Assembly (NCBI RefSeq): GCF_001999985.1
Contig: NZ_CP019645.1
Span: forward strand, 1,798,001-1,862,000
DNA: 64,000 nt
Direction of reading: 5' to 3'
From: Helicobacter bilis
GTDB lineage: Bacteria > Campylobacterota > Campylobacteria > Campylobacterales > Helicobacteraceae
The first letter of the stretch is position 1, and each line of letters opens with the position of its first letter. Below are positions 1 through 8,289 of this stretch, in pieces. A program made the translations under genes and the position numbers. A model generated the notes under the pieces. It had not been told where the DNA came from. It searched no databases and was given only the letters and a program-made list of their open reading frames with translations.

Positions 1-587
1 CTAGGAAAAGGGGCTGGGTGTCCTATGCGTTTTTTAGACTCCCCGTTAAAGCTCCATAATCCATTCGTCCAAGCCATAAACTCTTCCTTGCTTATATCAC
101 TCTCTCCTTTATACTTTTTCTTCCAAGCCCCTTTATAAAGCACAAGTATAAGCTCCACAGGTGCGATAACATAAGGAGCAGATGCACTAAGCCAACTCCC
201 CCAAGCTGTGCGGCGTGAGATATTACCCTCATTCCAAATAATCGTGCTATGATATTTCCAGCCAATTTGCTTTGCTAAAGTGGTTAAATCCGCCCCCACG
301 CTTTGACTTCCGCCTTTATTTTTATCAAGTGGGATATTAAGACAGAATCTTGCCCCATCTTTTGCCCAAAAATAGCAATTTTCTATCCATTTTTGAGAGA
401 ATTCTAAATAGCTTTCATAAGAGTTAGAATCTTCATTGGAGTTGTATTCAATACCTACATTATAAGGTGGGGAAGTGATGATTAAATCAAGCGAGTTTTC
501 TTGCAAAATCGTTTTATCAAGGCAAGTATGATTGAATAATGTTGTGTTTTTGTAGCTAAAAGATGTATTGTGTAATGGTATTGTCAT
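1..587 (-). CDS. DNA methyltransferase (N4-cytosine/N6-adenine, TSPPY type), 3' end beyond window
   Basis: Reading the minus strand from the ATG at 587 gives an open frame to the window edge. Motif IV appears as IITSPPYNVGIEY near residue 35, the catalytic loop of beta-type amino-methyltransferases (the TSPPY form is common in N4-cytosine enzymes but also occurs in N6-adenine ones). Further on are WNEGNISRRTAWGSW and, at the edge, KKRIGHPAPFP, both typical of the N6_N4_Mtase family. The motif I (SAM-binding) half would lie past position 1. The start overlaps the stop of a 44-codon ORF (ATGA), suggesting translational coupling. No partner endonuclease is visible in the window. The family call is secure; the methylated base and site are not. 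Confidence 0.85.
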   Translation of the reverse strand, partial: MTIPLHNTSFSYKNTTLFNHTCLDKTILQENSLDLIITSPPYNVGIEYNSNEDSNSYESYLEFSQKWIENCYFWAKDGARFCLNIPLDKNKGGSQSVGADLTTLAKQIGWKYHSTIIWNEGNISRRTAWGSWLSASAPYVIAPVELILVLYKGAWKKKYKGESDISKEEFMAWTNGLWSFNGESKKRIGHPAPFP

Positions 588-718
588 TGTTGAAGCCCTA
601 TTAGGTATTTAAAAATTATTGTTTTAATAATAGTATTGAAGTGTTTTATTTGATAAAAGTCCATATCAAGCACGGAGCAAATATCCCTTTGCAAGTCTTT
701 TTCTTGTGTGAAGTCCAT
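584..718 (-). CDS. Small ORF (44 aa) coupled to the methyltransferase
   Basis: The minus strand reads ATG at 718 through 44 codons to a TGA whose TG is shared with the methyltransferase ATG (ATGA overlap). A GGAAAG ribosome-binding site lies about 6 nt before the start. The peptide begins MDFTQEKDLQRDICSVLDMD and is otherwise unremarkable, with hydrophobic residues near its end. I do not recognise it. It could be a leader peptide for coupled translation, a tiny regulator, or the remnant of a larger gene. The overlap and ribosome-binding site are the only support. Confidence 0.4.
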   Translation of the reverse strand: MDFTQEKDLQRDICSVLDMDFYQIKHFNTIIKTIIFKYLIGLQQ

Positions 719-800
719 AAATCTTTCCTAGCAATGTGGCAATTTTGTAAAACTACCATTGTAGCAGGTTTATAGAATCTTTTTGCTACTCACTATCCTG

Positions 801-1982
801 CTACACAAGATTCTTACTCAAATACCTGCTTAAATCATCGGCAAAGAGCGTTACAATGAATTTGTTTTCTACTTCTTGGGCGAGTTTTAAACACGCTTGC
901 AAACACGCCCCTGATGAGATTCCAGCCAAGATTCCCTCCTCTCTAGCTAAGATCTTTAGCCCTTGATACGCTTCTTCATCGCTAATTTTTTGCACCAAAT
1001 CTATAAGGCTTGTATCCATAGTCTTTGGGATAAAGTTATTGCCAATGCCCTCAATATTCGCACAGCTCTCTTGTCCTCCGCCAATGACTGAACCAATAGG
1101 ATCACATAGCACAGCTTTGATTCGGCAATCCTGCTCTTTTAGGTATTTTGCTATCCCACTGAAAGAGCCGCCACTCCCAGCACCTGCCACAAAGTAATCA
1201 AAAATTGGCTTTTGCTTTTGTGCGTTGTCTTTTGCGTAATACGGGTTTGACTTTGTCTGCACGCGGTTAAAATCGTGGATTCTACGCTCACAAACTGCGT
1301 CATTTATGTTTAATAAACTCCTTGTTTGTTCGCTTGGTGCAGACGAAGTCAAACCCGTATTACGCAAAAACCACGATTTTTCCTCGCAAATACTGCCGCA
1401 CGGATTGCCACTTGACTTCTCTAGACTAGTTTCGCAAGTTTCTATATTCCCCCCAAAATCTCGTATATTAGAATCCCGCACCCCCTGCATATCCGCATAA
1501 ATCTCTTTTGCAGTAGTAAGATAATGTGCTTCAGGATTAAGCGGATTTTCAAACTGATGTAGGCTAAAAGAATGCGGAGTAGAATCTAGCAGTTCTTTAG
1601 CTTTATCAATCGCACCTTGTATGCCTAGCTCTTTTGGCGTGTTAATCACTTCTGCCCCTAAAGCTCGCATTAGAATCTGCTTTTCAATGGAAAATTTATC
1701 CGGCACGACTAAAATCGCCTTGATATTAAAATGCAAACATACAAAGGCAATGCCTAGCCCCGTGTTTCCTGCGGTTGCTTCTATCACCACAGAATCTTTA
1801 TGTAGCTTACCCTGCTTTTTTGCCTTTTGCAAAATATGCAAGGCTACGCGATCTTTCACGCCACCAGCGGGGTTGTAGGATTCAAGTTTAGCAAAAATGC
1901 GATTATTATTTGGAATGGCTATGCGTGAAAGCTCCACAAGTGGCGTATTACCGATAAGTTCAAGGCTTGAGTGAAAAAACAT
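801..1982 (-). CDS. cysK: Cysteine synthase / cystathionine beta-synthase family PLP enzyme with a ~95-aa insert
   Basis: This is a fold-type II PLP enzyme that makes cysteine from O-acetylserine and sulfide, or acts on related substrates. The PLP lysine is K43 in NPAGGVKDR, the substrate loop is TAGNTG (70-75), the phosphate-binding loop is GAGSGGS (267-273), and GISSGA lies near the C-terminus. Between residues about 165 and 258, where family members run straight from the small domain into the phosphate loop, is a low-complexity insert encoded largely by an inverted repeat (1230-1369). The protein is 393 aa against the usual 300-310. All catalytic motifs are intact, so it is probably functional. 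Whether it is CysK, CysM or a CBS-like enzyme cannot be settled by eye. Confidence 0.85.
   Translation of the reverse strand: MFFHSSLELIGNTPLVELSRIAIPNNNRIFAKLESYNPAGGVKDRVALHILQKAKKQGKLHKDSVVIEATAGNTGLGIAFVCLHFNIKAILVVPDKFSIEKQILMRALGAEVINTPKELGIQGAIDKAKELLDSTPHSFSLHQFENPLNPEAHYLTTAKEIYADMQGVRDSNIRDFGGNIETCETSLEKSSGNPCGSICEEKSWFLRNTGLTSSAPSEQTRSLLNINDAVCERRIHDFNRVQTKSNPYYAKDNAQKQKPIFDYFVAGAGSGGSFSGIAKYLKEQDCRIKAVLCDPIGSVIGGGQESCANIEGIGNNFIPKTMDTSLIDLVQKISDEEAYQGLKILAREEGILAGISSGACLQACLKLAQEVENKFIVTLFADDLSRYLSKNLV
1230..1369. repeat. Inverted repeat (32-bp arms) inside cysK
   Basis: The arms are 1230-1261 and 1338-1369. The left arm contains GCGTAATACGGGTTTGACTT and the right arm is its reverse complement with a single mismatch over 32 bp. 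About 76 nt separate them. The segment AAATCGTGG next to the left arm recurs inverted just outside the right arm. The whole unit is translated in frame as an extra segment of the cysteine synthase. It shares no obvious sequence with the TGTCATATTGAGC family, so it is probably a second palindromic insertion type. Confidence 0.8.
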
Positions 1983-2441
1983 TTATATCCTTTAATTTTT
2001 AGATTATAAAATATAGTAAATAAGACTTTTAATTGTATGGTAAATGTTATTATAACTTTTTTTTACTTCTAATTTTTGTTATTTTTTATAAACGAGATAA
2101 AAATTAAGGGAAAAGGGTAGAATCCGTAATTTAAAATCATAGACACAAAGGATTCTTTAATATTTGCTTTTGTTTGTGAGATTTTACCAAAAGTAGCTTG
2201 TTTGTTTTGGAACACAAAAGTTATTTCCAGTATTTTTTTACCCTTAGAAGTAAAACTTGCTGCAGAATCCATGAGACATATATCAAAATTCTGTAATGTT
2301 GGTGTTGTTTTATGTTTTTAGATTTAAACACATGGATATGTGTCACACGACCACATCTAGCGGTATCAGCTCATATCCATTGATTATTCAATAAACTTTT
2401 TTCATAATCTATCAGCAAGATTTATCAAGCAGAGTTTTCAA
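1983..2441. other. Intergenic, no supported gene
   Basis: This is AT-rich sequence upstream of cysK and downstream of the broken lipoprotein gene. A 67-codon minus-strand frame (2069-2272) has no motif and no convincing ribosome-binding site, so I do not call it. The sequence just above 1982 should hold the cysK promoter, but no clear -10/-35 pair stands out. Confidence 0.5.
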
Positions 2442-3005
2442 CTACTTTGATTTAGCACGCTTTTTAATAAAATCTTTCTTATATCTCTCCCAGTATTGTT
2501 TGGAATCCTTTTTTATGAGTTTTGCTACCTGCTTTTTACATGTTGGCATATCAACAAGCACAAAGTAAGGTCTGCCTACAAAAAAGCCCATATTTAAGCC
2601 AGTCATAAAGCAATATATAGAATCTTCTTTTGGTGTAAAAGAAAATGTATGCGGACTTTCAGTCTTTGCATAAAGCGTGATAGAATCCTTTGTATCCATA
2701 TCAACATAATATGCAAAACCCGGTGTTGAAAAAAATGCAAACTCATAATCCTTTAAAAACGGCTTATTGACATTAAACTTACCATGATGTGTGCTGATAT
2801 TGTAGCGTATCAATGAGCCTTGAAAGGCACTTTCCCTATAAAAATAAAGCCTTGTTTTACCTTTTGGCAGATTTGAAAAAGTTGTATCTGTATCACTCGC
2901 CTTGAAGCTATAATCTTTTTTAGGATCATATTTGGGCCGCTACATACACGCACTAAAGAATAAAACACTTAAAAACAATATGCAATGCAAAATCTTTGTT
3001 ATCAT
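2442..3005 (-). pseudogene. Lipoprotein (DUF2846-like) interrupted by an in-frame amber codon
   Basis: An ATG at 3005 opens a classic lipoprotein signal (MITKILHCILFLSVLFFSAC). It is followed one codon later by TAG (2940-2942, codon 22), after which the same frame runs open to 2442. Read through, the product is 187 aa. The mature part contains RLYFYRESAFQGS...THHGKFNV...FFSTPGFAYY, a layout like DUF2846 small lipoproteins (inference from memory of the family). The frame is intact on both sides of the stop, so inactivation is recent, or the stop is a sequencing error or is suppressed. The internal start at 2813 would give a protein lacking its export signal. The gene starts 10 nt after the stop of the outer-membrane protein gene, so the two are co-transcribed. 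Confidence 0.75.
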
Positions 3006-3014
3006 ACTGCCCCC

Positions 3015-3716
3015 TTAAAAGCCCATATTAAAGCGATAGTTTAAACCAAGTGTAAGCATGATGTGATCAAATTCGGATGTAGATTCTCTTCCTGCGGTTA
3101 AGTTAAGCCACCTAAACGAGCCTTTTACAAAGATTCCAATAGCATTATTTTTATTGAGAATCCATTCACTAGAACTCATAATTGCAACACCTTGATAACT
3201 TGCAGTTAAAGAGCCAAGCGTAGAGGGCAAACTCATATCGTAACCGAGCCCTACACGCCACACTGCGCCGCCCGATACTTGTGAGAAATAAAGTGCTGGA
3301 GTAAAAAAGTTTCTACTTGCCTTCATGCTATATGGGGTATTTAGAATATACAAAGTGTCATCAATTTTTATATAATCCCCTATACCATTGCTAGCATTAT
3401 ACTCATATTCAAGTGCGACTTCTACACCCATACCATTACTTGCCCTCCATGCATAATAGGCTGATACACTGGGGACAAAATGATAATAATATTTTGTATG
3501 ACAGGTATATGTGGTTGGATCGCAATACACTTGCGTAGAATAGCCTACACCAACTTTAACATAAACGCCAAACGAGTTTTTACTATATTCTTGTTCTATT
3601 TCGCTTGTGTCATCACTTTGGGGGGGGGGGGTAACATTTGCATTTGCGATACTTGCAACAACGCATGACAACATTAAGCTTTTAGCAACAAACTTTAAAT
3701 TATGAAGTGCTTTCAT
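3015..3716 (-). CDS. Outer-membrane beta-barrel protein, phase-variable (poly-C)
   Basis: The 233-aa product has a signal peptide (MKALHNLKFVAKSLMLSCVV...IANA), then a short Pro/Gln/Asp linker encoded by a C12 tract. Alternating hydrophobic strands (FGVYVKVGVGYST, GVEVALEYEYNAS, AVWRVGLGYDMS, IMLTLGLNYRF) follow, with a terminal Phe, the usual signature of outer-membrane barrels recognised by the Bam machinery. Tyr and Gly are abundant. The frame is intact here (ON). A one-base change in the tract would truncate the product directly after the signal peptide. The broken lipoprotein gene follows immediately. Specific function unknown; it belongs to the small Helicobacter outer-membrane protein type. 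Confidence 0.75.
   Translation of the reverse strand: MKALHNLKFVAKSLMLSCVVASIANANVTPPPQSDDTSEIEQEYSKNSFGVYVKVGVGYSTQVYCDPTTYTCHTKYYYHFVPSVSAYYAWRASNGMGVEVALEYEYNASNGIGDYIKIDDTLYILNTPYSMKASRNFFTPALYFSQVSGGAVWRVGLGYDMSLPSTLGSLTASYQGVAIMSSSEWILNKNNAIGIFVKGSFRWLNLTAGRESTSEFDHIMLTLGLNYRFNMGF
3620..3631. repeat. G12/C12 homopolymer within outer-membrane protein gene
   Basis: Twelve G on the plus strand read as Thr-Pro-Pro-Pro-Gln just after the signal peptide cleavage region. At this length it should slip during replication. C12 keeps the gene in frame; C11 and C13 would shut it off. Confidence 0.9.
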
Positions 3717-4160
3717 ATAAATCCTTTTAAATAAAATGTAAATGAAAGTTTAACAAGTTTTAAAAAAAGGCAAGTTTATCTATGATGTCTATCGTATTTA
3801 CATGATTGTGTGATTGCCACTTTTTGTTGTCTAACATTACTCATAATAATATTTTTGTGGAATTGCTTAGTATGAGAAACTTGTTGCTAGTATTTTGTGT
3901 TTAGGGTTAAAAAGCTGTGTGTCGGTAGGGATTGTGTTATCATTGCATTGTGTTTGTGTGTGCTTTGTAAGATTCTAGTAGTTGTTTGCGTGATTGCAAA
4001 CAATCTAGCAAGGATTATAAGGGAAGTATTTTACTTGACACTCATACAAATGAAATCTTAATCACACTCACAAGGCATGACAAGCATTCTAGATTCTCTA
4101 CCTTTATGGGTGAGTGCAAGGCTTGGGAAGCAAAATAGTGGGAAACTAGAATCTAATACT

Positions 4161-4230
4161 TGTTATATTGAGCGTAGCGAAATCTCTAAGCATAGAATCC
4201 AAGTAAAGAATAAACCCTATACTTAGATTC
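4161..4230 (+). repeat. Partial copy of the TGTCATATTGAGC palindromic element (intergenic)
   Basis: The segment TGTTATATTGAGCGTAGCGA (4161-4180), followed by AATCTCTAAGCATAGAATCC, matches the left half of the element found intact at 61364-61436. The right arm is degenerate. This is the only copy found outside a protein gene. Confidence 0.65.
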
Positions 4231-4658
4231 AGATAAAGATTTTTACCTTTTCCGTAATGTTTAATATGATAAGGTTCTAGAATCTACAAGCCCTAAATCT
4301 AAGCAAAAAAGAGAGAATCTGGTTTCCAACAAAACAACATGAACGAAAACTTCAAGGGAATATCTTGCGGTGATTTGTAGAATTTTTTAGGAATTACCCT
4401 AAACTTGCACCTAGATCTAATAAAAATACACCACAAGCCCTACACTCTCTCAAGTGGTTAAAAATCTAGATTTATATCACCTGCAACAAAGCAAACATTA
4501 TCAAAATCATATAAATAACATCTTAATAGATGAGTTTTAGCTTGCAAGAATAAAGTTATGGGTACAAAAGGGCAAGACACTTCAAAAAATATATAAAATA
4601 AAAAGAAATATTGAAAATAGGAAAGTTATATAAAGAAATTACAAGAAATAATGGGTAA

Positions 4659-4669
4659 CCCCCCCCCCC
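4659..4669. repeat. Orphan C11 tract
   Basis: Eleven C followed by T7, 105 bp past the end of the Hof porin gene, with no ORF spanning it in any frame. It is probably a relic of a decayed phase-variable gene, or a promoter-proximal tract of unknown role. Confidence 0.7.
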
Positions 4670-4773
4670 TTTTTTTGTAAATAAGAACATACAAAATCTA
4701 GATCTGGTAATAATGACAGCAATATAAAATTGCCTATACCCAAAGTATCCTGCTTGATAGATCCTACAGCAAC

Positions 4774-6276
4774 CTAGAATCTATAATCAAGTGTGAAAAA
4801 CGCATGGCTTCTATCATCTGTTTGCGTTTTAGATAAAGCTTGACTTCCATTAAGTTGAGCACCCGGATTATATCCAGCCTTTGTAGTATCTCTAAACCAC
4901 TCTAGTTTTAATCCCACTGCTAAACCATTTTTGAAAGCATGATTTACAGACAGGGCAATGCTCTCTTCATCACTTCTAGGGCTTCTTGTGATTCTGCCAA
5001 GCAAATCCCATGAGAGTGTGCCATACTCTAAGTCATAATGACCACCACCAGAGAGATACCCAGTCCTTGCATTTCTGTTGATTGTATCACTAATGCTTGC
5101 ACCTATGTCATATACACTCGCAGTCCAAAAGTCTAGCCCCATTGGATTCCCATAGGTCCCAAAGTGTGAGTTTGCACTACCAAAGTTTTCATAATAGCCT
5201 ATACGCACATTATAGTTATAGATATTACCTTGTGCGATTAGGTTGAGATTCCCACTCCATTCATCAACATATTCATTGTATCTCTTGCCTGCTCCAGTGA
5301 AAGCTTTATGCACATGAAGTCCAAAACCTTGAGCTGTAACCTTAAACCCAAGTCCATTACCAAACTGATATTCATACACCGCTTTTAAGCCCGGTGCTTC
5401 ATAAAGTCCGGGATAAAAGTAAAGGAATGGGCGAACAAGCAAAGTATCACCATAAGCAAAGCCATTATCTGTATCAGAAATCCCACCATGCGTAACATCA
5501 ACACCAACTGAGTGGATACCATAACTCGCTTTTCCATCGGTTGTTTTTACCGCATAGTAGTCTAAGAACCATTGCGAGTAAGCAAATGCACGACCAAATG
5601 AGCTAAACCACCATACTTTCACTTCATTTGCAGGTTTAGATTCTGTATCGCCATAATCAGTATGCCAATCAAAGTTAAAACCTTGTGTATAGCCACTAAA
5701 ATAATCCATGCCAGATTCATATCTACCAAGCTTTAGGTTAAAAGAGTTCGCCTGTAAATCAACATAGGCATTATGCACGAAAATTTGGCGATTGTTGGTA
5801 TAAGATGTAGTTTCATTGCCAAGATAACCACCCCATGAACCTATATATTGGTTGTTTAATCCACTACCGCCACTTAAACCTGAGTTGCCAGTAATTTGAC
5901 CGCCATCATACTTCGTAGTATCCCAAGCAAGCCCAGCCGCCGCTGCACCAATACCTACTTCAAACTTTGAGAAATAATCATTTTCATACACTGCATTAAT
6001 ATCAAACTTACCATTAACCTCACCAAACACACTTGTAAAGCTTTCAGTTGGATAAAAGTTGTTTGTAGTATTAACCTTGCCACCATTAAAACCAGCTTTA
6101 GTAAAAGTCCCTACATTTCCAGTGAGTGTAAAGAATTTACTATCCTCATTAGCACATCTCTCATAGCCAAAAAGATTCCCTTCAGTCTCATCACCACAAT
6201 CTGCCATCGCAAAAGAGCTACCAACAAGCAGGGCAATGCTTGTGTATTTTGTCAAATTTCTCAAGTTTCCTATCAT
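4774..6276 (-). CDS. Hof-type outer-membrane porin
   Basis: The 500-aa product has a signal peptide ending near SSFAMADC and a large barrel rich in aromatic and Gly residues. Segments such as DYFSKFEVGIGAAAAGLAW, FVHNAYVDLQANSFNLKLGR and SGMDYFSGYTQGFNFDWHT are characteristic of the Helicobacter Hof family (HP_OMP_2), and the protein ends YRF. Length fits the family (about 450-500 aa). It probably forms an outer-membrane channel; the substrate is unknown. No homopolymer lies in the gene. Its promoter region (6277-6440) is divergent to the DUF2972-like gene, so regulatory sequence may be shared. A 112-codon frame upstream on the same strand is not supported. Confidence 0.85.
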   Translation of the reverse strand: MIGNLRNLTKYTSIALLVGSSFAMADCGDETEGNLFGYERCANEDSKFFTLTGNVGTFTKAGFNGGKVNTTNNFYPTESFTSVFGEVNGKFDINAVYENDYFSKFEVGIGAAAAGLAWDTTKYDGGQITGNSGLSGGSGLNNQYIGSWGGYLGNETTSYTNNRQIFVHNAYVDLQANSFNLKLGRYESGMDYFSGYTQGFNFDWHTDYGDTESKPANEVKVWWFSSFGRAFAYSQWFLDYYAVKTTDGKASYGIHSVGVDVTHGGISDTDNGFAYGDTLLVRPFLYFYPGLYEAPGLKAVYEYQFGNGLGFKVTAQGFGLHVHKAFTGAGKRYNEYVDEWSGNLNLIAQGNIYNYNVRIGYYENFGSANSHFGTYGNPMGLDFWTASVYDIGASISDTINRNARTGYLSGGGHYDLEYGTLSWDLLGRITRSPRSDEESIALSVNHAFKNGLAVGLKLEWFRDTTKAGYNPGAQLNGSQALSKTQTDDRSHAFFTLDYRF

Positions 6277-6540
6277 ACATTTCCTTTCAGTTTCGTTTTA
6301 GGTTCAATATTATTGCATAAAAAATAAATAATTTTCCAAAAAAATGGCTTATATGGGGATTTTTTGTAGTTTGTAAAAAATATTTTAAATCTTTTTCTTT
6401 CAAAATGTGTAAAATATACACATTTTTTACCGCACAACATGCCTTTATCGCTTGTAATTGCTTTATATATGTCAATGCAATATATTAAAAATTGTGTTAA
6501 AATTACACTTTTTGAGATTTTAAAATATAAGGTTAATTGT

Positions 6541-8107
6541 ATGGGACTTAAAGATTCTAAGAAAGTAAAACGCATATTAGCAAAATGTAGAAAAACATTT
6601 TTTCCACTCAATATACATTTATTTTTGTCGCTTTATCCAAAAATAATGCTGAATAAGAAAGAGTTAAGACAATTTAAGCTCATGTCTAATAATTTGGAGG
6701 AAACCTACAAGAATGTCTTGCTAGATTCTCCATTCTTTTTTGCAAAAACACTAAAAGCCCATATCGCATGGTTAAATTCATCTGAGTTTAAAAGTAAATA
6801 TGGAGAGAATCCGTATATTACCCCCCCCCCCCATAAGTGATTGCAATCCTAAAACGCAATATTTTCCACTCTTAAATCCCACACTTTTTGACTACGAAAA
6901 AACCCAATCTAGCATAGCTTATCACTACAATATGCCCTTACCGCGTTATTACAATTTTATCTATATGGCAACTTATGGTGCGGGCTATCAGGCTATGAAG
7001 AAATTTTTTGAATATTGCGGCGTTTGCGTAGCAGAGCTATGGACGGGTAATATAGAACCACAGCTTGAATACGAACATTTTTATAATACGCTTGTGAATA
7101 ATCGCGAAAAATACTGCATTATCTATCTTAGCGGTAGAAATCTCTATGGGAGAGAAAAGCTATTTTCCTTAATAGATTCTCATGTCCCTTTGCTTATCAT
7201 TGCTCGAGATCCCATATCGATTTATCGACCTATAGTCAATCACTTAGGCGAGAGAGAATATCAATATGAATGTACTTTAAAAACAGATTATAGAATATTT
7301 CTTGATAGCATTAGATACTGGATTAATCCCACAGCCCCAAGCCTTGATGCGTTAGAAAGCGAAGAATCTTGCGATGAAAATGGTGTAACAGCCTTGTCGA
7401 TACAACGCAGAGCAAAAGCACTAAAACATGTAAGCAAGATACAATATATCGCATTTAATGAGATTTTGGAAACACAAGCCTTTGCGACTTTTCAAAAGCT
7501 TGCAAAAGAATATGGTTTTACACCACCAAAAGAGAGGGATATATTTGAAGCAAAAGTAAATGGCGGTATGCTTTTGGGTTTATTGCCGCGTGTTTTAATA
7601 GTTAGAGAATGTGATATGCCTTTTATGTTTAGAGGGCAAGAAAATGAGAATCTTGCCATAAAAGATTCTAAAGATTCTTATATGGATAATGAGGTGGAAT
7701 ACAGAATTATTATTACTACACCACAGATTCAAAGCCTTGATAATTATGTAGATATAAGCAAAAATCTTAATATTGCTATTCCGTTTCAAAACTTATATTT
7801 ACTTATGACTAAAGATTCATTTGCAAAATTGCAAACAAAACAAGAATTATTTAAGGCTACAAGGGAATATTTACAAGGTTTCCTAAAAGAGTTGGAAAAT
7901 CGCGCAAACATAGAAAATAACAAGCGGCTCGATGAAAATGATATATTAGAAAGATTTAGACAAGATTCAATACTAGCTATGAAATATAAAAAAATCTTTG
8001 ACAAAGAATTAGCACATATCAAGGAAAACCGACCTGATATTGTAGCAAGTTGGGACTACTACCAAGGATTTGAAAGGATATGCGAAAATATAGAATCACA
8101 TATATAA
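6541..8107 (+). CDS. DUF2972-like protein (Campylobacter 617-family type), frameshifted OFF at a C12 tract
   Basis: Two overlapping frames (MGLKDSKK... ending at 6840, and ISDCNPKTQYF... to 8107) are one gene broken by C12 at 6821-6832. Removing one C (or adding two) joins them into 521 aa. The second part contains NPKTQYFPLLNPTLFDYEKT, IAYHYNMPLPRYYNFIYMA and YGAGYQAMKKFFEYCGV, which I recognise as the DUF2972 layout of Campylobacter genes in flagellar and surface-glycan loci that also switch by poly-G. The role is unproven; a glycan transferase-like function is a guess. The start at 6541 was chosen because AAGG lies about 10 nt before it. A longer frame from 6439 runs into the hof promoter region. 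As sequenced, only a truncated product of about 100 aa can be made. Confidence 0.75.
6821..6832. repeat. C12 phase-variation tract
   Basis: Twelve C between the two frames of the DUF2972-like gene. C11 or C14 would restore a single 521-aa frame; C12 ends at TGA (6838-6840). Confidence 0.92.
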
Positions 8108-8289
8108 TGCGTAATGATAGATATAAACCCTAAGAAGTGGTTGCTACATAGCCCTATATCTTCTTGTGCGATCGTTTCATTATTTTTTGCAACATAGCAT
8201 TGTTTTAAAGGTTTTTGTAACGATAATTCCAACATAAGTTTATATATCGTTTTCAAGATCCATACAACTCCGACAATTATCAAACCAAC

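Larger units (their letters stand above)
3717..4773. other. 1-kb gene-poor region
   Basis: No ORF with gene-like features was found on either strand. The region holds a partial palindromic element at about 4161-4230, several AGATTCT/AGAATCT words, and a C11 tract (4659-4669) followed by T7 that belongs to no open frame I can see. The first part should contain the promoter of the outer-membrane protein gene reading leftward. The lower end is the 3' flank of the Hof porin. The orphan C11 tract suggests a decayed contingency gene. Confidence 0.55.

Noticed and set aside
2069-2272. 67-codon minus-strand ORF between cysK and the lipoprotein gene
   Set aside because: No motif, weak ribosome-binding context and AT-driven composition; not supported as a gene.
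6273-6611. 112-codon minus-strand ORF upstream of the Hof porin
   Set aside because: Lies over the divergent promoter region and the start of the DUF2972-like gene, with no recognisable feature.
8059-8283. 74-codon minus-strand ORF downstream of flgI
   Set aside because: Overlaps the end of the DUF2972-like gene and resembles no flagellar neighbour; probably chance.
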